A stretch of 64,000 bases of DNA, taken from positions 186,001 to 250,000 of the forward strand of contig JAWKKG010000002.1 of assembly GCA_041393395.1 (NCBI GenBank), given 5' to 3'. This document shows, piece after piece, positions 51,628-62,925 of the stretch. A program made the translations under genes and the position numbers. A model generated the notes under the pieces. The model searched no databases. It was given only the letters and a program-made list of their open reading frames with translations, and was not told the DNA's origin. Source of the DNA: JAGQIB01 sp041393395 (GTDB lineage: Bacteria > ARS69). Within the stretch, counting starts at the first letter, position 1. The number at the start of each line of letters is the position of its first letter.

Positions 51628-52227
51628 ATGGACCTCGAGCGGTTCTACGCGGACCACGCGCGCATCTACGACTGGACCCGGTTCTATCTCGCGGATCGCG
51701 ACCGCGCGCTCGCCGCGCTCGACGTGCGACCGGGGCACCGGGTGATCGACTTCGCTTGCGGCACCGGCACGAACCTGCGTCTCCTGCGCGACACGGGGGC
51801 CACGCTCGTGGGCGTCGACGCGTCGGCCGCGATGCTCGACGTGGCCACGCGCAAGTGTCCCGAGGCGGAGCTCGTCCGGGACGACGTGCGCACGGTCTCG
51901 CTGGCGCCCGCCGATCGCGTGCTGATGACCTACGCGCTGTCGATGGTGCCGGACTGGCCGGCGGCGATCGTGAACCTCGTGCGCCACGTCAAGCCGGGCG
52001 GCGTGCTCGTGGTCCTGGACTTCGACCGCCCGCGCGGATTCTGGGCCGCGCTGGGACCCCTGCACCGCGCCTGGTTCGACCGGTTCGGTGTCCGGACCGG
52101 CCTGCCCGTGGCCGACGCGATCCGGCCGCACTTCGACCGGGTCGGCATCTCGAGCCGGAACGGAGGCTGGAACTTCGTGGTGGAGGGTCGGGGCGCGCTC
52201 GGCCCCGGAGTCGGGGGCGGTTCCTAG
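51628..52227 (+). CDS. Class I SAM-dependent methyltransferase
   Basis: 199 residues. YADHARIYDWTRFY opening, SAM motif I VIDFACGTGTNL (about 39-50), motif II LVGVDASAAMLDVA, and a post-motif LMTYALSMVPDW. The C-terminal strand ends near 190 with a Gly-rich tail. It resembles UbiE-like small-molecule methyltransferases; given futalosine menaquinone genes elsewhere in the window, a quinone methylase (MenG) is conceivable but unproven. It begins four bases after ypdA. Confidence 0.8.
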   Translation: MDLERFYADHARIYDWTRFYLADRDRALAALDVRPGHRVIDFACGTGTNLRLLRDTGATLVGVDASAAMLDVATRKCPEAELVRDDVRTVSLAPADRVLMTYALSMVPDWPAAIVNLVRHVKPGGVLVVLDFDRPRGFWAALGPLHRAWFDRFGVRTGLPVADAIRPHFDRVGISSRNGGWNFVVEGRGALGPGVGGGS

Positions 52228-52302
52228 AGACCGCGCCGCCCGTCCGCCGGATGACACGGCCGCCCCCACGCGATACCCTGGAACGTTCCCGAGGAGGCGC
52301 CC

Positions 52303-53708
<1,406 letters not shown>

Positions 53709-53712
<4 letters not shown>

Positions 53713-55067
53713 GTCCCGTGCTGTCCGAGCTGTTCCGCACGCGCGAACCCTCCGCGATCCGCGTCGCCGGCCTGCGTTTCGCGGAACGCGGCGACGACAC
53801 GAGGGCCATCAACGTGGCGATCGGAAACGTGTCGCTGCCGATGCACCCGGCGATGATCGAGCGGCTCGACAACCTCCGCGCGCCGGGCTCGCCGTTCGAG
53901 AAAGGGGTCGTGGCGTACACCGCGACCGGGGGCACGCCCGAGGCGAATCGCGCGTTCCTGCACGTCCTCGCGAGCTCGGGGTTCGACCCCGAGGGCATCC
54001 ACTGTCAGATCACGCAGGGCGGAAGCGAGGCGATGGAGCTGATCGTGGCGGGCGTGTGCGGGCCGCCCGCCTCCGGCGAGCGCCCGCTGCTGCTGATCGA
54101 CGCCGCGTACACGAACTACACGGCGTTCGCGGAGCGACTCGGCCGGGCCACCGTGAGCATCACGCGTGAGCTCGGCGAAGACGGAAAGTTCACGTTGCCG
54201 GACCTGGAGGACATCGAGCGCGTGATCGTCCGCGAGAAACCGGGCGCGCTCGTGGTGATTCCCTACGACAATCCCACCGGCCAGTTCTTCCCGCAGGAGT
54301 CGCTGGTGGAGCTCGCGCGGCTCTGCGTGAAGCACGATCTGTGGATCGTGTCCGACGAGGCCTACCGGGAGCTCTACTACGTGGAGGGCGAGGCCTGTTC
54401 GATCTGGGCGATCGGCGAGGACGAGGTGCCGGGGATCCGCGGTCGCCGAATCGGCATCGACTCGTCGTCCAAGGTGTGGAACGCGTGCGGCCTGCGGATC
54501 GGCGGCCTCCTCACGGACAACGCCGAGTTCCATCGTCGCGCCACGGCCGAGCACACGGCGAGCCTGTGCCCGTCGGCGATCGGCCAGTGGATCTTCGCTG
54601 CGCTGAACGACGTTCCGCCCGCCGAGCTCCGCGCCTGGTACGCCCGGCAGCGCGACTACTACCGCTCGATGCTGCACGACTTCACGTCGCGCACGCGCGA
54701 GCTGCTGCCGGACGCGATCGTCTCGAGCCCCGACGCGGCTCTGTACTCCGTGGTCGACGTCCGTCGAATGGCGCCGGACTTCGACGCGCTGGAGTTCGTG
54801 CTGTGGTGCGCGTCGGAGGCGAGCGTGGCGATCGACGGCGAGCCGCACACGCTGCTGGTGGCGCCCATGGCCGGCTTCTACGACCTGCCGGCGGACGAGA
54901 ATCCGGGTCGGACCCAGATGCGGATCGCCTACGTCGTGCCGCCGGCCGACATGGCGAAGGTGCCGGACCTGCTGGCGGCCCTGCTCGAGCAGTGGCTCGA
55001 GCGGACGGCCGGAGCGGGGCGAGGCGCCGCGAGCCGGGGCACGTCGGGGCGCGCGCGGCGGGCCTGA
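53709..55067 (+). CDS. PLP-dependent class I/II aminotransferase
   Basis: 452 residues. The fold-type I pattern is clear: AYTATGGTPEANRAF near 75, QGGSEAMEL, PYDNPTG around 185, VSDEAYRELYY, and the PLP lysine Lys255 in SSSKVWNACGLRIGG. TQMRIAY carries the substrate-carboxylate Arg. The last 30 residues are Arg/Gly-rich and probably disordered. The amino acid used is unclear. Its coupling to an NtrC-type activator could point to amino-acid or nitrogen metabolism. Confidence 0.85.
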
Positions 55068-55205
55068 GCACGGGGCGGGCCAGGCCCCGGAGCCAGGAAT
55101 CGAACACCGATAGCGCGGATAGCCCGCAGATCGGCCCGCAGATCGGCCAATCGTTCCGACCCGGAGACCGAAAACCGGAGTTTTACGGCGCGGCGTGGCC
55201 GTCGA

Positions 55206-55234
55206 TTGACAGCCTCCGGCCCCGTCCCTAACCT
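55206..55234 (+). promoter_or_regulatory. Sigma-70-like promoter of the moxR operon
   Basis: TTGACA at 55206-55211, 17 bases, then TAACCT at 55229-55234. The -35 is a perfect match and the -10 a partial one. Transcription would start near 55241, just before the leader hairpin and about 225 bases before the moxR start. Confidence 0.6.
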
Positions 55235-55247
55235 GCCCCAAGCCGGT

Positions 55248-55277
55248 CCCCGGTCGGGAGATTTCGCCCGACCGGGG
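55248..55277 (+). terminator. Leader hairpin (attenuator-like)
   Basis: An 11-base perfect stem, CCCCGGTCGGG (55248-55258) with CCCGACCGGGG (55267-55277), an eight-base loop, and TTTCGTCG after it. It lies within the first 40 bases of the predicted transcript. It could be an attenuator, an mRNA-stabilising 5' hairpin, or the end of a very short RNA. Confidence 0.5.
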
Positions 55278-55464
55278 TTTCGTCGTGCCCGTGAGCGCGT
55301 CCCCGGACGCTTCCGAGGCTCCGCCCGGGAGACGGGCGTCGGCCGAAACCTCGGGGCCTCGGCGGGGTGAAACCGGTCGTGGCCGGCCACGGGGGCCCGC
55401 CGTTGAGGCCGGGCGCGGGGGCCGGCCGCGCCGATCCGTCCGCGAAGACGCCAAGGAGAACGCC

Positions 55465-56475
<1,011 letters not shown>

Positions 56476-56479
56476 GCGC

Positions 56480-57367
56480 GTGTCCGAACGTCTCCTTGAT
56501 GCGGCCACCGTCGCCCGTCTCACGGGCATGGACGTCCGCGCGCGCGCGGTGGTCGAGGGCTTCGTCGCCGGGCTGCACAAGAGTCCGTACAAGGGCTTCA
56601 GCGTGGAGTTCGCGGAGCACCGGCAGTACATGCCGGGGGATCCGCTGAAGACCGTCGACTGGAAGGTCTACGGCAAGTCGGATCGCTTCTACGTGAAGGA
56701 GTTCGAGGAGGAGACGAACCTCCGCGCGTATCTCGTCCTCGACGGGTCGGCGTCCATGGGGTTCCGCTCCGGTGAGGTGTCGAAGTTCGACTACGCGCGC
56801 TACCTCGCGGCGGCGATGGCGTATCTCATGATCCGGCAGCAGGACTCCGTGGGCGTGCTCCTGTTCGACGAGGAGATCCGTCGCTTCATTCCGCCGCGAT
56901 CCGCGTCGCAGCACCTGCACGTGATCCTGACCGAGCTCGAGAAGGCGGTGCCCGCCTCCACCACCGGGCTCGCAACCACGCTGCACCGGCTGGCCGACCG
57001 GGTGAAACGTCGCGGGCTCGTGATCCTGATGTCCGACCTGTTCGACGAGCAGGAGGACGTGATCAAGGCGCTCCGACACTTCCGTCACAAGCGGAACGAG
57101 GTCGTGGTGTTTCACGTCCTCGATCGACTCGAGCGGGAGTTCGATTTCCCACGCGAGGCGATCTTCGAGGACGTCGAGACCGCCGACGAGATGCTCGTGC
57201 GCCCCTGGGAGATCCGCAAGGAGTACCGCGGCGCGGTGGGAGCGTGGATCGAGCGCTACCGCAACGTGTGCCGGGAGATCGGCGTGGACTACGTGCCGAT
57301 GCACACCGAGATGCCGTTCGACACCGCGCTGCTCGCGTACCTCGACAAGCGGAGCCGACTCGGATGA
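56480..57367 (+). CDS. DUF58 domain protein (VWA-like)
   Basis: 295 residues. The DUF58 signature is FAEHRQYMPGDPLKTVDWKVYG (near 50-72), followed by a VWA-like fold with LVLDGSASMGF as a MIDAS-type motif and LVILMSDLFDE. No membrane segment. GTG start, five bases after moxR; stop overlaps the next gene (ATGA). It is the usual middle member of MoxR-DUF58-BatA sets. Confidence 0.93.
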   Translation: MSERLLDAATVARLTGMDVRARAVVEGFVAGLHKSPYKGFSVEFAEHRQYMPGDPLKTVDWKVYGKSDRFYVKEFEEETNLRAYLVLDGSASMGFRSGEVSKFDYARYLAAAMAYLMIRQQDSVGVLLFDEEIRRFIPPRSASQHLHVILTELEKAVPASTTGLATTLHRLADRVKRRGLVILMSDLFDEQEDVIKALRHFRHKRNEVVVFHVLDRLEREFDFPREAIFEDVETADEMLVRPWEIRKEYRGAVGAWIERYRNVCREIGVDYVPMHTEMPFDTALLAYLDKRSRLG

Positions 57368-59451
57368 CGTTCCTGAACCCGTGGTTCCTCGCGGGCCTTC
57401 TCGGGATGGGCATCCCGCTCGTCATCCACCTGCTGAGCCGGAGGACGACGACGCGCGTGGAGTTCTCCACGCTGGAGTTCCTGCGCAACCTGGAACGCAA
57501 GAGCATGCGGCGCGTGAAGGTACGTCAGTGGCTGCTGCTCGCGTTGCGCATGCTGCTCATCGCGGCCGTCGCGATCGCGATGGCCCGGCCGACGTTGACC
57601 GGCGTCGCCGCGGGCGATGCCCGCGGGGCGACGTCGTCGGTGATCGTCCTGGACGGCAGCTGGTCGATGGGAATCCTCGACGGCGGCGCGCCGCGGTTCG
57701 ATCAGGCGCGCGACCGCGCGCGGGAGATCCTCGGGACGCTCGAGGACGGAGACGAGGTGTTCCTCCTCGCGCCCGGCGCGGAAGGCCTGGCCGCCAGCAA
57801 CGAACCGTCCCGCGACCTCGGGCAGATGCGCGAGCGACTCACCGCGCTCGAGCCCGGGCGGCGCGCGGTGGATCTCGCGGCGGCGATCGAGGAGGCGGCG
57901 GTGACGCTGCAGTCGGCGCGCCACCCGAATCGCGAAGTTCACCTCGTGAGCGACTTCCAGCGGAGCGCGTTCGACCGCCTGGGCGACGACACGGTGCTGC
58001 CTTCCGGCGTGCGGCTGTTCCTGCATCCGATCGGCGACGCGACGCCGCCGAACGCGTGGGTGCAGTCCGTGGACTTCTCCGGCCAGATCCTGGAGACCGG
58101 CTCGCCCGTGGAGTTCCACGCCGTCATCGCTTCGGATCCGGGCTTCGAGCCGACCGAGATCGAGGCCGAGCTCGAGATCGACGGGGAGATCGTCGATCGT
58201 CGCCGGATCGATCTCGGACCCGCGTCGCGCGTCACGATCCCGTTCCGGGAGACGCTCCGGAGCGACGGACTGCATCTCGGCGCGGTCACGATCCGCGGCG
58301 CGGATGGGCCCGAGGAGGATGATCGCCGGTACTTCACGCTGCGGGCGGAGAAGCAGACGCCGGTGCTGGTGGTGTGCCCGGACGAGCGCGTGCGACGTTA
58401 CCTTCTGTCCGCGCTCGCGCCGGAGGGCGCGGCCGCCGGCACGTTCGCGGTGCGCACCGGGGGCGCGGAGGATCTCGCGTCGGCCTCGAGGGAGCGGGAG
58501 GCGGCCATCGTCGTGGCGGATCTCGATCGCTTCTCCGATGCGGCGCTCGCGGGTTTGAAGTCGTTCCTGTCGGAAGGCGGCGGACTGCTGCTGTTCCCGG
58601 GGCCGCACGTCGATGCGGCGGGATGGGGGCGGACGATCCTGCCGAAGCTCCTGCCGGGTGCGTTCGCCGACGTGATCACCGCGACCGAGCCGTTCGACTT
58701 CGGTCGCCACGACGAAGGCCACCCGCTCTTCGCCGCGTTCGCGGGAGAGGAGGGCGGCCTGCCGGAGGTCCGCTTCACCCGCGCGCTGCGGTTCCGGCCT
58801 CAGGCAGGCACGGCGACGCTCGCGTCGTTCACGAATGACGCGCCCGCGATCGTGGAATCGTCGTTGCTGCCGGGTCGGGCGCTGATGTTCCTGTCGTCGC
58901 CGGATCCGGCGTGGAGCGATCTGCCGCTCACGGGCGCGTTCCTGCCGCTGCTGCACGAGTCCGTGCGCTACCTCTCGGAGACCGGCGCCCGTGTGGCGCG
59001 CCAGCTCGAGACGGGCGAGGGTGCCACCGTCTGGCTCGCGACGTTGCCCGAAGGCGGTTCGGTCTCGCTGCTCGGCCCCGACGAGTCCGAGCGCGCCGTG
59101 GCGCCCGAGGCCGGTTCGGGTGGTTACTCGCTCGCGCTTCCCGAGGCCCGAGTTCCCGGCTTCTGGGTGTTCCGCACCGCGGAGGGCGACACGCTCGCCG
59201 CGCTGGCCGCGAGCATTCCCGCGGCCGAGTCGGACCCGGAGCGCGTGGTTCCGGCCGAGCTGGAGGAGCGACTCGCGTCGGATCGCGGCGCGGTGCTCGC
59301 CGCCGGTCCCGGGGTGGCGTCGCGCGTGAAGGAAGCGCGCGTGGGGCGGGAGATCGGTCGGGCGTTCCTGTGGCTCGCCGGGCTCCTGCTGCTCGCCGAG
59401 ATGCTGGTGGCGGCGCGGATGCGAGGCGCCGCCCAGGAGTCGGCGGCGTGA
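57364..59451 (+). CDS. BatA-type membrane protein with VWA domain
   Basis: 695 residues. N-terminal membrane domain: helix 1 near 5-25 (FLAGLLGMGIPLVIHLLS) and helix 2 near 55-73, with the RRTTTRVEFSTLEFLRNL linker typical of the BatA N-terminal family. A VWA domain follows with the MIDAS DGSWS at Asp97-Ser101. The long middle is beta-rich and periplasmic. A glutamine amidotransferase-like region (GGGLLLFPGP) is seen near 415. The final helix (AFLWLAGLLLLAEMLVAA) lies near 668-685. It probably assembles with MoxR and DUF58 into an envelope stress complex. Confidence 0.85.
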   Translation: MTFLNPWFLAGLLGMGIPLVIHLLSRRTTTRVEFSTLEFLRNLERKSMRRVKVRQWLLLALRMLLIAAVAIAMARPTLTGVAAGDARGATSSVIVLDGSWSMGILDGGAPRFDQARDRAREILGTLEDGDEVFLLAPGAEGLAASNEPSRDLGQMRERLTALEPGRRAVDLAAAIEEAAVTLQSARHPNREVHLVSDFQRSAFDRLGDDTVLPSGVRLFLHPIGDATPPNAWVQSVDFSGQILETGSPVEFHAVIASDPGFEPTEIEAELEIDGEIVDRRRIDLGPASRVTIPFRETLRSDGLHLGAVTIRGADGPEEDDRRYFTLRAEKQTPVLVVCPDERVRRYLLSALAPEGAAAGTFAVRTGGAEDLASASREREAAIVVADLDRFSDAALAGLKSFLSEGGGLLLFPGPHVDAAGWGRTILPKLLPGAFADVITATEPFDFGRHDEGHPLFAAFAGEEGGLPEVRFTRALRFRPQAGTATLASFTNDAPAIVESSLLPGRALMFLSSPDPAWSDLPLTGAFLPLLHESVRYLSETGARVARQLETGEGATVWLATLPEGGSVSLLGPDESERAVAPEAGSGGYSLALPEARVPGFWVFRTAEGDTLAALAASIPAAESDPERVVPAELEERLASDRGAVLAAGPGVASRVKEARVGREIGRAFLWLAGLLLLAEMLVAARMRGAAQESAA

Positions 59452-62400
59452 CCGAGGGCCTGCTCGAACCCATCCTGCAGAGCGTCGTGGCCGACGACGC
59501 CTACCGCCGCGCCTTCGACCGGCTGAAGTCCGGACGCGAGGCGGTGCTCGTGGGCATCGCGTGTTCCGCGAAATCCATGGCGATCGCGCATCTGCACCGT
59601 GAGCGCGGCAAGCCCGTCCTCGTGGTCGTGCCGGACCAGGAGGAGGCGGAGGCGCTCCTCGGCGACCTGGAGGTCGTGCTCGGGGAAGAGCGCGTGCTGT
59701 TCTTCCCGGAGACCGAGGTCATCCCGTACGACCGCCGCTCGCCGCACGTCGGCATCCTGGCGGAGCGGATCCTCACGCTGGCGTCGCTCGCGGACGGCGA
59801 GCCCGCCGTCGTCGTCACGACCGCGCGCGCGATCGGCGGCCGTCTCCCGGCGCCGGACGTATTCGCGACGTTTCGTCTGCGACTGGAGTCCGGCGGCGAG
59901 ATCGGTCGCGACACGCTGGCCGAGGCGCTGATCGCGCGCGGTTTCCGGGCCGAGCGCCTCGTGGAGGAGATCGGAACGTTCGCGCTGCGCGGCGGGATCG
60001 TCGATCTGTTCCCGTTCGGACGCGAGAATCCGATCCGCATCGAGTTCTGGGGCGACGAGATCGAGTCGATCCGTGCGTTCGATCCCGGGACGCAGCGCAC
60101 CGTGGAGTCCCTGGATCGTGTCGACGTTCTCCCGCAGCGCGAGCTCCTGATCGACGACGCGATCGAGCGCGCCGCGCGCGAGCGCGGCGATCTGCCGTTC
60201 GATCCCGGACAGTCGCCCTGGATCGACGGGATCGAGTCGTGGCTGCCGCGCCTCCATCCCCGACTCGGCTCGCTGCTCGACTACTTCCCGGCGGACGGGA
60301 TCTTGGTGCTCGACGAACCGAGCCGGGTGGAGGAGCGAATCGAGGAGAGCTACGAGCAGGCGCGCGCGGGGCACGAGGATCTGCGTCGACGCGGCCACGA
60401 CGTCCCCGAGCCGCGGGCGCTCTTCCTCGAGGCCGGCGACGTCGCGGCGGATCTCGGCGGGCGCGAGATCCTGCGCCTCGCCCTGTTCCCCGGCGAGTCG
60501 ATCACCACGAGCCTGCGGCCCGCGGCGGCTCCGCCGGCCCCTCCGGCCGACAAGATGGTGGTGCACTCGCAGGAGACGTTCCGCGGGAACTTCGCGGTGC
60601 TGCGCGAGCGCTTCAAGGGTCTCGTGGAAGAGGGCAACGAGCTGTGGCTGCTCTGCGACAACCTCGGTCAGCTCTCCCGGCTCGAGGAAATGCTCGAGGA
60701 TCTCGGCGACTCCCTGCGTCTCGTGATCGCGCCGCTGCGGAACGGTTTCGCACTGCCTTCCCGCCGCCTCGTGGTCCTCACCGACCACGAGCTGTTCGCG
60801 CGGACGGCGCGACGCACGCGCGCGTTCCGCCACGGGGGCGGCGCACCGATCCACGACTACCAGTCGCTGCGAAAGGGCGACTACGTCGTGCACGTGGATC
60901 ATGGGGTCGGTCGCTACGACGGGATCGAGCGAATCTCCACCGGTGGCGTGGAGTCGGAGTGCCTGCGGCTCCGCTACCAGGACGGCGACTCGATCTTCGT
61001 GCCGATCGATCAGATCAATCTCGTGCGGAAGTACGTCGGCGGGGAAGGCGGCGAGCCTCCCGTGGTGGCGAAACTCGGCACCGCGGCCTGGGAGCGGACC
61101 AAGGCCCGCGTTCGCAAGGCCGTGGAGAAGATGGCCGAGCAGCTCCTCGACGTGCACGCGGCCCGCGCGGCGAAGCGCGGTCATCCGTATCCGCCGGACG
61201 GCGAATGGCAGCGCGAGATGGAGGCGAGCTTCATCTACGAGGAGACGCCGGACCAGCGGACCGCCACGGACGCGGTGAAGCGCGACATGGAAGATGCGCG
61301 CCCCATGGATCGTCTCGTCTGCGGCGACGTCGGGTACGGCAAGACCGAGGTGGCGATCCGGGCCGCGTTCAAGGCCGTGACCGACGGCAAGCAGGTCGCG
61401 GTGCTCGTTCCGACCACGATTCTCGCGCAGCAGCACCTGGAGACGTTCCGGGAGCGGCTCGCGGCGTACCCCGTGCGCATCGACATGCTCTCGCGCTTCC
61501 GCGGTCCGAAGGAGATCAAGGACACGGTGCAGCGAGTGAAAGGCGGCGAGGTCGATCTCGTGGTGGGCACGCACCGCCTGCTCTCCAAGGACGTGCAGTT
61601 CAAGGACCTCGGTCTCGTGGTGGTGGACGAGGAGCAGCGGTTCGGTGTGAAGCACAAGGAGCGTCTCAAGGAACTTCGCAAGCTCGTGGACGTTCTCACG
61701 CTGACCGCGACCCCGATCCCGCGCACGCTGAACATGGCGCTCGTGGGGCTCAAGGACGTCTCCGTGATCAACACGCCGCCTCCGAACAAGCTGCCGATCG
61801 TGACCGAGGTCGTGGAGTCCTCGGACGAGGTGATCACGCAGGCGATCCGTCGCGAGATCCAGCGCGGCGGGCAGGTGTTCTTCGTGCACAACCGCGTGCA
61901 GTCGATCGGGCGGGTGGCGGATCACCTTCGGGAGCTGCTGCCGGAGCTCCGGTTCGACGTCGCGCACGGTCAGATGGCGGAGGGCGAGCTCGAGGGCGTG
62001 ATGCGCGACTTCCTGGAGCGTCGGAGCGACGTGCTCGTTTCCACGATGATCATCGAGAGCGGACTCGACCTGCCGAACGTGAACACGATCCTGATCAACC
62101 GGGCGGATACGTTCGGGCTCGCGCAGCTCTACCAGCTCCGCGGTCGGGTCGGGCGCTCCAATCACCGCGCGTACGCGTACCTGCTCATTCCGGCGGGGGC
62201 GCAGCTCACCGACATCGCGCGCAAGCGCTTGCGCGCGATCGAGGAGTTCTCGGATCTCGGCGCCGGGTTCCGGCTCGCGATGCGCGACATGGAGATTCGC
62301 GGTGCGGGGAATTTCCTCGGTCCGGAGCAGTCGGGGCATCTGAACGCGATCGGGTACGAGCTGTACTGCCAGATGCTGCGCGAGGAGATCGCGCGCATGC

Positions 62401-62903
62401 GCGGCGATGAGGTCCCGGCCGAGCGCGCCGTGGTGAAGATGGACGTCGCGATCGACGCCTACCTCCCGGACGACTACGTGGAGGACCCGGATCAGCGGAT
62501 CTACTTCTACAAGCGTCTCGCGGATCTGGTCGAACGCCGCGCGCTCGCGTCACTCGCCGACGAGCTCCGCGACCGTTACGGGCGGCTGCCCGCCGCTGCG
62601 GAGAGCCTGCTGCGCCTGAAGGAGCTTCGACTCCTGGCAGAGGAGGCCGGAGTGGAGGAGGTCCGCCTGCGGGGCGCCGAAGCCACCCTGCGATTCCTGG
62701 CGGGCCGGGAGCCCGGTCCGGAGGTCGTCGCGGAGCTGGTGCGCCAGGCCCCCGGCAAGCTCGCGTTTCAAGCGGACGGCCGAGAGGGGCTCCGGGTGCG
62801 CCTCCAGGCTCCGTCGGTCGAGGAGGCGCCGGACGCGCTCGCGGCTCTCTTGCGAGTGGCAACCGCCTCCGATACACTCGCCGTTTCGCACACCTCCGAA
62901 TGA
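59448..62903 (+). CDS. mfd: Transcription-repair coupling factor Mfd
   Basis: 1151 residues, the normal Mfd length. The UvrB-like N-terminal half has VPDQEEAEALLGDLE, ETEVIPYDRRSPH and LRGGIVDLFPFG. The RNA polymerase-interacting (CarD-like) domain is near 465-490 with KGDYVVHVDHGVGRYDGI. The RecG-like translocase has Walker A GDVGYGKTEVA near 625, VVDEEQRFGVKHKE, LTATPIPRTLNMAL, and the TRG motif region. The C-terminal TRCF domain ends the protein. GTG start overlaps the previous stop by four bases. It removes stalled RNA polymerase and recruits UvrA. Confidence 0.96.
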   Translation: MTEGLLEPILQSVVADDAYRRAFDRLKSGREAVLVGIACSAKSMAIAHLHRERGKPVLVVVPDQEEAEALLGDLEVVLGEERVLFFPETEVIPYDRRSPHVGILAERILTLASLADGEPAVVVTTARAIGGRLPAPDVFATFRLRLESGGEIGRDTLAEALIARGFRAERLVEEIGTFALRGGIVDLFPFGRENPIRIEFWGDEIESIRAFDPGTQRTVESLDRVDVLPQRELLIDDAIERAARERGDLPFDPGQSPWIDGIESWLPRLHPRLGSLLDYFPADGILVLDEPSRVEERIEESYEQARAGHEDLRRRGHDVPEPRALFLEAGDVAADLGGREILRLALFPGESITTSLRPAAAPPAPPADKMVVHSQETFRGNFAVLRERFKGLVEEGNELWLLCDNLGQLSRLEEMLEDLGDSLRLVIAPLRNGFALPSRRLVVLTDHELFARTARRTRAFRHGGGAPIHDYQSLRKGDYVVHVDHGVGRYDGIERISTGGVESECLRLRYQDGDSIFVPIDQINLVRKYVGGEGGEPPVVAKLGTAAWERTKARVRKAVEKMAEQLLDVHAARAAKRGHPYPPDGEWQREMEASFIYEETPDQRTATDAVKRDMEDARPMDRLVCGDVGYGKTEVAIRAAFKAVTDGKQVAVLVPTTILAQQHLETFRERLAAYPVRIDMLSRFRGPKEIKDTVQRVKGGEVDLVVGTHRLLSKDVQFKDLGLVVVDEEQRFGVKHKERLKELRKLVDVLTLTATPIPRTLNMALVGLKDVSVINTPPPNKLPIVTEVVESSDEVITQAIRREIQRGGQVFFVHNRVQSIGRVADHLRELLPELRFDVAHGQMAEGELEGVMRDFLERRSDVLVSTMIIESGLDLPNVNTILINRADTFGLAQLYQLRGRVGRSNHRAYAYLLIPAGAQLTDIARKRLRAIEEFSDLGAGFRLAMRDMEIRGAGNFLGPEQSGHLNAIGYELYCQMLREEIARMRGDEVPAERAVVKMDVAIDAYLPDDYVEDPDQRIYFYKRLADLVERRALASLADELRDRYGRLPAAAESLLRLKELRLLAEEAGVEEVRLRGAEATLRFLAGREPGPEVVAELVRQAPGKLAFQADGREGLRVRLQAPSVEEAPDALAALLRVATASDTLAVSHTSE

Positions 62904-62925
62904 ACGAAAAACACGGGAGTTCGCA

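Larger units (their letters stand above)
55068..55464. other. Long leader region before the moxR operon
   Basis: 397 bases. It holds short direct repeats CGCAGATCGGCC near 55126-55148, a sigma-70-like promoter at 55206 and a strong hairpin at 55248. A TTCGATTCC-like sequence on the minus strand near 55100 suggests a tRNA arm, but no tRNA can be folded. No gene was seen. Confidence 0.5.

Noticed and set aside
55085..55130. tRNA on the minus strand, suggested by GTTCGATTCC
   Set aside because: No acceptor stem, D-arm or anticodon arm can be paired; probably chance.
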